Origin: Isochrysis galbana
Lineage: Eukaryota > Haptophyta > Isochrysidales > Isochrysidaceae
Reading direction: 5' to 3'
DNA: 64,000 nt
Assembly (NCBI GenBank): GCA_018136815.1
Contig: CM030932.1
Coordinates: 5,804,407 to 5,868,406, forward strand
Shown: positions 39,001 through 47,756 of the stretch, piece after piece
Layout: each line of letters opens with the position of its first letter
Numbering within the stretch: position 1 is the stretch's first letter
The notes under the pieces: model-generated
Seen by the model: the letters and a program-made list of their open reading frames with translations, nothing else
Told to the model about the DNA's origin: nothing
Database searches by the model: none
Made by a program: the position numbers and the translations under genes

Positions 39001-41076
39001 ATGCAGGCGGCGCGTCGCCGAGTCGGTCGGAGTCTCCGTCCCGAATGGGCCGGGCGATGTGCTGCGAGCGGGCGGGTGGGGCCGGCGGCTGACGTCAAAT
39101 CGATGGGCCTCGCACGTTTTAGCGCATTCTCTGCCAGCGGAAAGCAGACTAGTCTAGAGCGCACAGCGACCGGCGGACCTTCACTTTATTGCGAGCGGAG
39201 AGAGAAACAGCCAGTGCTGCCTGGAGACAGCCCGGTCGGTCCGCTAGCTGGCATACGTGAGCCGAGCTTCGATGTCGTGCTCGATGACCACAGGAGCCAC
39301 GCTTACAATCTCAACGACCGGCCCGGCGCCCATAAAAGGCGCACAATCAGCCTTGATGACCCGCTTGACTTCGTTGACGCCGGCCAGACAAGCCTTTGGG
39401 ATATCAGGCAATTCCTCTACCCAGAGCGGTATCGTCTGGCCGGAGGCATCGTCTTGCTTGCCGGTTCAACCTCAATCAGCCTCGTCTTTCCACGCGTCAT
39501 GGGCACTGTTATGGACTCTTGCTTGAGCGGCGAGACAGCGCCTGCAGGTGAAGTCTACTCGCCCACTAGCGCAGCGCTAGTTTTGTTTGGGCTCTCTGTG
39601 GTCCAGGCGATTTTTGTTGCCGCACGATCCCAACTTTTGAACCGATCCGGCGAAGCAATTGCGACTCGGCTCCGGCAGCAGACCTTTAAATCGCTCGTCT
39701 TTGCAGATTGTGCGTTTCTCGATGGCATGGCGACAGGGGAGATGCTGAGCCGCTTATCATCTGACACGGATGCCATCCGCAAGCTTGTCACCACGCACGC
39801 CCTCTCCGGACTCCGTAGCGCGCTTATGGTCTGCGGTTGTGCGGGCATGATGTTGCACATTTCACCAGCCTTGTGCGCTGTATCCTTTGCTACATTCCCG
39901 ACCGCGATGATGCTATCGCGCCACACAGGCCGGCTAATCAAGAATAGGCAAGCGGTTGTGCAATCGGCACTCGCTCAGGCGTCTGCGGATGCGCACACCG
40001 CGTTGCTCAACATCCGGACTTTGCGCCTCTTCTCAGGGGAGCGTCGAGCGGCCGAGGTCTACGATACACGCACCGAGGCGGTGCGCAGTCACGCCGTGGC
40101 CGTCGGCACGTATGCAGCCGTTATGGAGGCGGGAATGGGGCTCGCTCTCTCCTCCTCGCTCCTCATTGTTCTGGCGGTCGGGGGGCAGCAGGTGCTGGAC
40201 GGCGGGCTCAGCTACGGCGACCTCTCCTCCTTTTTCATGTACACCCTATCTTTGGGCTTCTCGGTGGGTGGCCTTTCGACCGTTTACGCCGAGGTCCAGC
40301 GCGCTTCGGGAGCGAGCGAGCGTCTGCTTTCATTGCTTAGACGCCCATCACCACGGAGTGGATGCTTGCGGCTACCTGCGTTGGCGCCTGGCATGACCGG
40401 GCGTGAGGTCCGATTCGAGAAAGTCGAGTTCGCGTACCCATCCAGACCTACCGAGATGGTCCTTAGAGAGTTCTCTTTGATCATCCCGGCTGGGCAGCGG
40501 GTGGCCCTTATTGGAAATTCAGGCAGCGGCAAATCAACCATCATCTCATTGCTTGCGGGCCTGTACTCTCCATTGGCAGGCCATATCACCATTGATGGCA
40601 TCAACGTGAGCGAATTAGACGGGGATCACCTTCGAGGCGAGTGCATTTGCGTTGTCCCGCAGGACCCGGTCTTACTGGCCGGCTCGTTGCGCGAGAATAT
40701 CGCGTTGGGGAGACCCGGGGCTTCCGATGAGGAACTCACACGAGCGGCCATAAGCGCAGGCTGCGATTTTGTGAGCGAGCCCAGATCCCTATCTAGAACG
40801 GTCGGCGAGCAAGGCTTCCAGATGTCGGGTGGCCAACGTCAGCGCATCGCAATAGCACGTATGTTGATACGGGACTCCCCCGTCGTCGTCTTGGACGAAT
40901 TCACTTCTGCGCTGGATCAGGAGACAGAGGAATCCCTCCTCCAGTCCCTCGCCCCAATACTCTTGAGGAAGACCGTGTTAATCATCACGCATCGGACCTC
41001 TTCGTTGGCGTTGGCGGATCGTGTGGTGCAGCTGGGACAGGATGGGTGTATCATTAAAGATGAACTACTACGGTGA
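39001..41076 (+). CDS. ABC half-transporter, ABCB/mitochondrial or organellar type (691 aa)
   Basis: ATP-driven exporter half-molecule (one membrane domain plus one ATPase), acting as a dimer. The first ~130 residues are poorly conserved and Arg/Ser-rich, suggesting a transit peptide; MGLARFSAFSASGKQ at 39103 is an alternative start. The membrane domain runs about residues 140-440 (RYRLAGGIVLLAGSTSIS, ATRLRQQTFKSLVFADCAFL). The nucleotide-binding domain has Walker A GNSGSGKST near residue 505, Q-loop VVPQDPVLLAGSLRENIAL, signature MSGGQRQRIAIAR near 608, Walker B SPVVVLDEFTSALD near 628 and H-loop ITHRT near 664. The Walker B is followed by Glu, so hydrolysis should be intact. It resembles the ABCB8/10 and bacterial MsbA-like group; the substrate cannot be deduced. 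Confidence 0.92.
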   Translation: MQAARRRVGRSLRPEWAGRCAASGRVGPAADVKSMGLARFSAFSASGKQTSLERTATGGPSLYCERREKQPVLPGDSPVGPLAGIREPSFDVVLDDHRSHAYNLNDRPGAHKRRTISLDDPLDFVDAGQTSLWDIRQFLYPERYRLAGGIVLLAGSTSISLVFPRVMGTVMDSCLSGETAPAGEVYSPTSAALVLFGLSVVQAIFVAARSQLLNRSGEAIATRLRQQTFKSLVFADCAFLDGMATGEMLSRLSSDTDAIRKLVTTHALSGLRSALMVCGCAGMMLHISPALCAVSFATFPTAMMLSRHTGRLIKNRQAVVQSALAQASADAHTALLNIRTLRLFSGERRAAEVYDTRTEAVRSHAVAVGTYAAVMEAGMGLALSSSLLIVLAVGGQQVLDGGLSYGDLSSFFMYTLSLGFSVGGLSTVYAEVQRASGASERLLSLLRRPSPRSGCLRLPALAPGMTGREVRFEKVEFAYPSRPTEMVLREFSLIIPAGQRVALIGNSGSGKSTIISLLAGLYSPLAGHITIDGINVSELDGDHLRGECICVVPQDPVLLAGSLRENIALGRPGASDEELTRAAISAGCDFVSEPRSLSRTVGEQGFQMSGGQRQRIAIARMLIRDSPVVVLDEFTSALDQETEESLLQSLAPILLRKTVLIITHRTSSLALADRVVQLGQDGCIIKDELLR

Positions 41077-42035
41077 CGATGCGCGCGCTCTAATGTGTCG
41101 CCCAAATGTCACCACTCTCCCCTTCCCTCGCCTCCCTTCACCTCAACCATTCGTGGCCTAGCGGCGTCCAAAGCGCGCGCTGGCTGCACATGCGATGAGG
41201 TGACGGCAGCAGCTGCCGTTGCCCGGATGAGATCGCGGTCGGCACACATCGAAGCAAAGGTCGACAAGGATGGTGAACAGAGCGTTCTCAACGTTCTGTG
41301 GCGGAAATCTACGAGGATACTACTAGTGATATGTGCAATGCCCATTTTCGGAGGGAGCTCAGCCAGCGCGGCGATGCGGAACTAAGGAGCATCTGTTTCA
41401 CAAGCCCGCAATGAGAGGTCGTAAGCTTGTTGCCCTCGTCGAAATCACAGCGAAATCTTATGAATCCCGAAACCAGTTTGCTAGTTTGCCTTCAACGGGC
41501 TTATACCCATTGAAGTCAACGGGCTTGTGACTGGAGGAGTGGAGTGGCTGTGGTTTTGGCTGTGGACTGGGGCTCTAATGATTGTTGTGACAGGGGATGG
41601 GTGTGGTGTGCAGAGTGATGCTGTGGCTGTGGAGTGGTCTGGTGTGAGAGAGAGTTGAGACATTTCATGAGGAATCTGACCCACGTGGGGCATGGAGGGT
41701 GGGCGAGAGGGGACTGAGGGAGCACGCGGGGACAGGTCGGACGGCGCGGGCGCGTTCTCAGTCATCACGGGGCACCGTAGCACGAGGGTGAGGGCAGGAG
41801 CAGACGGGAGGGGCACGAGGGGCGATCGGGCGATAGCGCAGAGGGTTCGGAGGACACCAGAGGAAAACGTCACGCACGGGGGGGGGGGACGCGCGGGAAA
41901 ATAATGGACGGAAAGGGGGCGGAAACTCAAGGGAGCACTCGGGGAAACGGCGGGAAAGGGGAGAAGGGAAGGGAATCGGGGCGCGACGGACGGGGGGAGT
42001 CGCGCGGGGAACCTAGTCAGGGCATGCAGGAAGAG
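41077..42035. other. Intergenic, purine-rich; no gene recognised
   Basis: 41380-42035 has G/A-rich sequence and a Pro/Ser/His-rich minus-strand frame (HSQNHSHSTPPVTSPLTS) with no domain. It leads into the second satellite array. Confidence 0.4.
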
Positions 42036-42039
42036 ACCA

Positions 42040-42970
42040 GTGCCGCGCGCATCGCGTTGAAGTTGGCCGTGTGTGGCGACGACAACAACACCAACGTTAC
42101 CCGGCCTGACGGGCCGGAGTGCCCAACTTCCGAACACGACCGGGCGCGCTGCCGGCGCTTTCACGTTCTACCACTTGGACAGAATGGCTCACCAGGCATC
42201 ATATCAAGAAGTGCCGCCCTAGCAGTCACGCCAATCGCCACAGCCGCCCGCGCGCATCGCGTTGAAGTTGGCCGTGTGTGGCGACGACAACAACACCAAC
42301 GTTACCCGGCCTGACGGGCCGGAGTGCCCAACTTCCGAACACGACCGGGCGCGCTGCCGGCGCTTTCACGTTCACTCACCTGGACAGAATGGCTCACCAG
42401 GCACCATATCAAGAAATGCCGCCCTGGCAGTCACGCCAATCTCCACAGCCGCCCGCGCGCATCGCGTTGAAGTTGGCCGTGTGTGGGACGACAACAACGC
42501 CAAAGTTACCCGGCCTGACGGGCCGGAGTGCCCAATTTCCGAACACGACCGGGCGCGCTGCCGGCGCTTTCACGTTCACTCACCTGGACAGAATGGCTCA
42601 CCAGGCACCATATCAAGAAATGTTGCCCTGGCAGTCACGCCAATCTCCACAGCCGCCCGCGCGCATCGCGTTGAAGTTGGCCGTGTGTGGGACGACAACA
42701 ACGCCAACGTTACCCGGCCGAACGAGCCGGAGTGCCCAACTTCCGAACACGACCGGGCGCGCTGCCGGCGCTCTCACGTTCACTCACCTGGACAGAATGG
42801 CTCACCAGGCATCATATCAAGAAGTGCCGCCCTTGCAGTCACGCCAATCGCCACAGCCGCCCGCGCGCATCGCGTTGAAGTTGGCCGTGTGTGGGCCGAC
42901 AACAACGCTAAGCTTACGGACTGAATCACGCCTGAGTGCCCAACATTCGAACACAATACGGCGTGCTGCC
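42040..42970. repeat. Satellite array 2, five ~204/205-bp monomers
   Basis: The phrase 'gcgcatcgcgttga' recurs with spacing 205, 205, 204 and 204 bp. Monomers share 'cacgccaatc', 'ttggccgtgtgtgg', 'gagtgcccaa' and 'cgaccgggcgcgctgccggc' with the array at 5570-7420 but form a distinct subfamily ('acagaatggctcaccaggca'). Open frames through it are artefacts. Confidence 0.93.
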
Positions 42971-43311
42971 GGCGCTTTCACGTTCATCCACTTGCACTGG
43001 ATGGCCAACTATGCCCAATTTCAAAAGGTGCCGCCCCAGAAGCCCAATTTGTCGGCCCTGCGGCTTCGGCGCACGCCTTTGCGGTGAAGGCGGAGGTGAG
43101 AGGTGAACATGCCACACACCAGCACTCCAGATTTCGGATCAACAGTTGGCGCGAGCGTGTGGGGCCGGGCCAGGAGGCTTTGAGGGGCTCAAGGCAGGTC
43201 CTGAATGGCCCGGTCGCGACCGGCCCGCCGCGCCGCTCGGGCACTTGAGGAGTTGTACCTCAAGGCGTCCGAGCGAGCGCTTGTCGACGTCAATGGGGCC
43301 GTAGCCCTGGG

Positions 43312-43783
43312 CGTCGGGCCGGATCGAATCGAGGCATTCCTGCGGTGCGAGGGGTCAGGATGGGTCAATACGAGTGTGTGCGACCCTTGAGCACCAACGT
43401 GCTACCTACCCTTGACCCCCCACCCTGCTCGCGAGAGCTCTGGGCTCTCCATGACCACCATCTCCAGGCCACTCTTCGGCCGATCGCGCGCGATCGGACG
43501 TCGCGGAAGCTCCGCGTTTCTAATAGTGATGCGCCCCACATTCCACATTCACCACTCTGATTCCCTCCCGTGAGCGCCCGCCTCAATCTCCCAAAATAGA
43601 CCGCCACGCGCGGGGGAAGGGAGGGGGGTCACTTACCGACGCCATTGCCCTTCGTGGGGCGGGAGGGGGTCGTTCGGAGGGGGGAGGGAGTTGCCAGGGC
43701 AGGTAGGGGGGGACCCTAAGGAATCCTTGGACACCCAGGGGAGGTGGGAAATAGTGGTTAAAATGAGTGAGTGACCGGGCTAG
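43312..43783 (+). mobile_element. Element G copy ending gtgagtgaccgggctag
   Basis: Shares the VGPDRIE...SVCDP reading and the CGATCGCGCGCGATCG palindrome with 34846-35175. Its 3' half ('ccaaaatagaccgccacgcg' to 'gagtgagtgaccgggctag') recurs inverted at 45150-45425 and direct at 46986-47215. Its terminus equals that of element F. Confidence 0.65.
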
Positions 43784-43789
43784 TGCTGA

Positions 43790-44040
43790 GGGACCGTGCC
43801 TCATCGGCAACGGAGCCCCTACCCCGCGATGGGGGTGTGCGCGGTTGGTGCATGGCTCGTCCGGTGTATGTGGCTAGGGATGCTAGCTCACAAGACCTCT
43901 TACAAGACTACAATTTCTAACGATAGGTAAACTGTTGAGTTTGACTTTTGACAAGGGCTACTCTAAAGTACTCCACTCGAGTCTCTACTCTACTCTAGGT
44001 CAATCAACTTCATGCCCGCTAGTCAAGAAACATAGCAACG
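43790..44040. repeat. Repeat fragment upstream of the GMF gene
   Basis: 43800-43890 is the inverse of 8990-9110. 43960-44000 is a 'ctctactctact' simple stretch. No gene. Confidence 0.5.
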
Positions 44041-44109
44041 CTTGAGCAGCTGCGCACTGCGACGGACGCGACCGTGCTGCGGAGCAGTCCGACCGCCGGC
44101 GGGAAGAAG

Positions 44110-44889
44110 ATGTTGGCGCTTTGGGACCGTGAGGCGGTCGAAAAGGAGGGACTTGAGCGTCAGCAGGCCGAGCGGCGCGCCGAAATGAAGGCGCAACAGG
44201 TAATCGAGCTGGCTTGCGCAAAAGAGCGAGCAGATGAGTGGCACAAGCAGGATGAAGAGAGCTTCACCAGGGACGCTCGCCAACGGGAAGAGCTCGAGAA
44301 GGCGCGCGAGGAGCAACTTGTCAAAGTAGCAGAAGCTAACGCAAAGGCACGCTTGGAGGCGGAGGAGAGCATGCGGGCCGAGCAGGTGGCGCTTAACGCT
44401 GAGCGCGTGAGGCAGGAGGCGATTAGAGCAGCTCGCAAGCCAGTGCTCCATCGCCCGTGCGCGACTGATGATAAGCCTTACACTTGGGAGGAGGGGATGG
44501 AGAAACGGGTGAGGATGTTTCGCCAGATCGGGACTAGCGGCGACACCCTCATCATCAAACTCGACAAGGAGCTCAATATGCTGCAGATCGAGGAATCAAT
44601 CAAGGGTATTTCGGTGGAGGACTTGGCAGAGCAACTGGAGGGCGTCTCCTCTCCGCGCTACGTGTTGTACATACATGAGCACAAGCATGCTGACGGCCGC
44701 ACACAACTGCCAATCGCGTTTATCCTGTTCATGCCGCCTAGCGTACCTGTTGACCTCAAAGTGTTGTATACACGCCCTGTAATGTCGCTCGTGAACGACT
44801 TCAAGGTGAACAAGCACTTCTCCTTGGACGATGCCGACACTCTCGATGTGACGTGGCTTGATGAACAACTCGGCTTTCGCCGTGGTTGA
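44110..44889 (+). CDS. Coiled-coil protein with C-terminal GMF/ADF-H domain
   Basis: The C-terminal ~125 residues match glia maturation factor, an ADF/cofilin-fold regulator of the Arp2/3 complex: LIIKLDKELNMLQIEESIKG, ISVEDLAEQLEGVSSPRYVL, TQLPIAFILFMPPS and FKVNKHFSLDDADTLDVTWL then DEQLGFRRG. Before it lies ~110 residues of charged coiled coil (EGLERQQAERRAEMKAQQVI, EELEKAREEQLVKVAEANAK), absent from ordinary ~140-residue GMF proteins. The first in-frame ATG is 44110; the frame is open upstream to about 44035 without ATG, with a possible acceptor 'cttgagcag', so a 5' exon may be missing. The fused architecture could tether actin debranching to another structure (inference). Confidence 0.82.
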   Translation: MLALWDREAVEKEGLERQQAERRAEMKAQQVIELACAKERADEWHKQDEESFTRDARQREELEKAREEQLVKVAEANAKARLEAEESMRAEQVALNAERVRQEAIRAARKPVLHRPCATDDKPYTWEEGMEKRVRMFRQIGTSGDTLIIKLDKELNMLQIEESIKGISVEDLAEQLEGVSSPRYVLYIHEHKHADGRTQLPIAFILFMPPSVPVDLKVLYTRPVMSLVNDFKVNKHFSLDDADTLDVTWLDEQLGFRRG

Positions 44890-45070
44890 GCTGCCACGCG
44901 GCTGTCCTGCGCCGATATCTTCCCACGACTTCCATTTCCAATATGTGTGTGGAATTTGTGCTTGATGGTGCAGTTCTTGCCGATTAGCTCATTGACTAGC
45001 CATCTGCTGCGCCCGTTCATAGGCCGTAATGTTCGTGATGAAGTTGTGGTGAGTGTTGAACCGGAGATGT

Positions 45071-45150
45071 AGAAAAAAACCTTATAATATTCTTACCGCA
45101 CATGCGGCCATGGACCCACTACATCAACGTAGGACACTTTCTACACCCCC
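45071..45150 (-). mobile_element. Retroposon 3' tail fragment
   Basis: 'aaaaaaaccttataatattcttaccgcacatgcggcc...' up to 'ctacacccccactcc' matches 24664-24755. The rest is absent. Confidence 0.65.
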
Positions 45151-45425
45151 ACTCCTAGCCCGGTCACTCACTCATTTTAACCACTATTTCCCACCTCCCC
45201 TGGGTGTCCAAGGATTCCTTAGAGTCCCCCCCTACCTGCCCCGCCAGCCGCCTCCGCCCTCCGAACGACCCCCTCCCGCCCCACGAATGGCAATGGCGTC
45301 GGTGAGTGACCCCCCTCCCTTCCCCCGCTCGTGGCGGTCTATTTTGGGAGATTGGAGATTCAGGCGGGCGCTCAAGGGAGGGAATCAGAGTGGTGAATGT
45401 GGGGCGCATCACTCTTAGAAAAAAA
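45150..45425 (-). mobile_element. Element G, inverted copy
   Basis: Begins 'ctagcccggtcactcactca' and runs to 'gggcgcatcactcttaga'. Same blocks as 43500-43783 in reverse. Confidence 0.65.
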
Positions 45426-46620
45426 AACATCTGAAGATTCTGGGCTACACACCTACTACTGCCTGGGTATCCCCTCTCTACTTACACCGCCCTTAAATTC
45501 CCTCCCTCCACCTCTTTCCCTGCCCCCCTTCATTCCTTGGTCTTCGGTTTCCGGGGTCCGGCCCTGGTGCCCTACCTAAGAAGGCCTGGTTCGGAGTGTG
45601 GGGGCCGGGCAGGCCTGTTGTCGTCTTTCGTGGCCTGCGTCCCTCCCGGGTTCGCGTTGGTCACCTGCGTTCCGTCAGGCTCTTGCCATCTCTAGTGAAT
45701 CCCAAGTTCTCTGTGCCCCTGGCTTATTCGCCGTCTTTTCGTTACTCCTTGTTCCCCTCGACCGCGTGTGCTATCCCTAGCTTGGTGGCTAGCTCCACTA
45801 GCTCCTCGCTGGGTTTGAGCCCACCCTTGTCGTTCAAAGTAAAAACGGGTCTCAAGTCGCTTATGTCTATTCTTTTTTTGGGTTGCCTACCCATGCCCGC
45901 TTGGGCGGTTCTTGTCGAGTCTGTTCCGTTTGCGAAGACAAATGCTTTGCTCAGTGTGGTGTACCTCTCTATCGTTCTTATCAATATCGATTCTTCCGAG
46001 AATTTTATGCCGTCGTAATGAATTTCATAAAAGTCTGTGATGATATATCTCCACGCTAATAGGTATAGTGTATATGTCGCCTTCGGGGCGTCTCCCTTCG
46101 GGTAGATGAATAGATTGTCGACGGTGTAGTCTTCCCTGCTTCTTTCCGCCCCAGGTGAGAACCTGGCGACTTTGTTCAGCGCGCAGAATATGCTGGTTAT
46201 CCCCAGGCATTCGCCTAGGTGCGTCGAAGATTCGTCCGCTTCTCCACATATGCGGCACGTGTTGGTTCTATCTGGGAATCGGTTGTACGTGCCCACTCGC
46301 CTGTGTGTGATGTGCTTGAAATGTAGGTGCATATCGCGCGCCGTCACCAATGGGGATGTGTACAGCCTCGCTAGGTGCGCCCAAGTGTCTTCGGGTATCC
46401 GAATTTTTTCTTCCCATTTGGTGGGCCCTGCATGTCGTTTTCGTTTTCGTTCGGGTCGTTTGTTGGAGGGCTTCGGTCAGATGTTTCACTCCGGTCTCGT
46501 CTAGCGGTGTTTTGCCGTCTAGCGTGTATTCGTCTGCCAGCGGGTATTCGAGTCTCTTGTTCGATTTATAGCCCTCTCCCCATTGTGCCGGCGGGGAGGT
46601 GTCTAGGTTCTCGGGCGCGC
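45426..46620 (-). pseudogene. LINE C-terminal fragment with zinc-binding motif and 3' end
   Basis: Minus strand: AQWGEGYKSNKRLEYPLADE, then after a frameshift KWEEKIRIPEDTWAHLARLY, MHLHFKHITHRRVGTYNRFP and the zinc motif CRIC-x8-H-x3-C, to the stop at 45742. It aligns throughout with 2809-3700. The 3'UTR ends near 45420 with 'cccagaatcttcagatg' plus T8. Its 5' side is cut by element F at 46626. Confidence 0.78.
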
Positions 46621-46625
46621 TGGGC

Positions 46626-47002
46626 CTTGAGTTTTATTGTGATACTTTCGTACACATTGAAGTGCAAAATTACGAGTTTGACTTATGGTCCAGTGTGCAT
46701 AGAACCACGCCTTGTGGAATTAGTGAATTGCCGTCACAAGCTTCCTCGATATTCGATGTTTGTGCCTCGCATGAAGGGCCTCACTAAAAATATACCGGAG
46801 GGGGCCCGATTGTATTTCGCGCATCGTCTTGCCGAAGGCCGAACGAAGACCTAAAATTCGGTATTTTTCGAAAAATTCGCCGGAGAACCCCCCCATTTTT
46901 TTGCTGATCCATCCTACCGGAATCTATAGGGAGTTGATTTAGCCCTTCATTTACCCATTGCAGCTGGTGCCCTCCGCACCCCCATAGTGAGTGACCGGGC
47001 TA
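46626..47002 (-). mobile_element. Element F, inverted copy
   Basis: Reverse complement of the 5147-5526 element with many substitutions. The terminus 'agtgagtgaccgggcta' is at 46986-47002, where element G sequence begins directly. Confidence 0.65.
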
Positions 47003-47215
47003 CAATCTCTCCCAAAATAGATCGCCACGCGCGGGGGAAGGGAGGGGGGTCCCTCACCGACGCCATTGCTCTTTGTGGGGCGGGAGGGGGTCGTTCGGAG
47101 GGCGGAGGCGGCTGGCGCGGCAGGTAGGGGGGAACCCTGCGGAATCCTTGGACACCCAGGGGAGGTGGAAAATAGTGGTTAAAATGAGTGAGTGTGAGTG
47201 ACCGAGCTAGACTTC
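47003..47215 (+). mobile_element. Element G, truncated copy
   Basis: 'ccaaaatagatcgccacgcg' to 'gagtgagtgtgagtgaccga'. Partial relative to 43312-43783. Confidence 0.6.
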
Positions 47216-47334
47216 CAAAACAAAAGGATCGATCGCGGATGCGACAGCCCCTTGCTAGAATTCGAGCGTTCGCTTGAGGGAGACAACGAGAGGGAAAGCT
47301 AAAGACAGAACAAGGTGCAAGGTGCAGGGGCGGA

Positions 47335-47402
47335 CCACTACCACTACTGCTAGTGTCACTACCACTACCGCTACCACTACCACTACCACTACGACCACTA
47401 CC
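47335..47402. repeat. (CACTAC)n-type microsatellite
   Basis: Repeats of 'accact' interrupted by g/t substitutions, 47335-47402. Confidence 0.85.
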
Positions 47403-47756
47403 CGTGGTCACATGGTCACGCTCGATCCATCAGGCTCACCGAACTCCCATGCCCCATACACTTGCAGGGGCAGTCGCAGTGGGGCAGGTGGGCAGTCAGC
47501 GCGGCCGCCACCCGCCGCCTCGCGCCAGAGTTTAAAAACCTTTAGAACCACCTTAATAGTATTATAACTCCTAACGGACTATTGATGTCCCTCTACTACA
47601 AAACGCATTCAGACATCCTTCGTCGTCTCCGGCGGCTCTTCGCCACATGGGCTGCTCCTGCTCCACTTTGGGCGCGCGCGACTAAGTCCGAGCTCGAGAG
47701 CCTCGCCCCGCCGGAGAGCGCGGCGCGGCGCACGCGCGCGTGAGGGGTTGGTGCGT

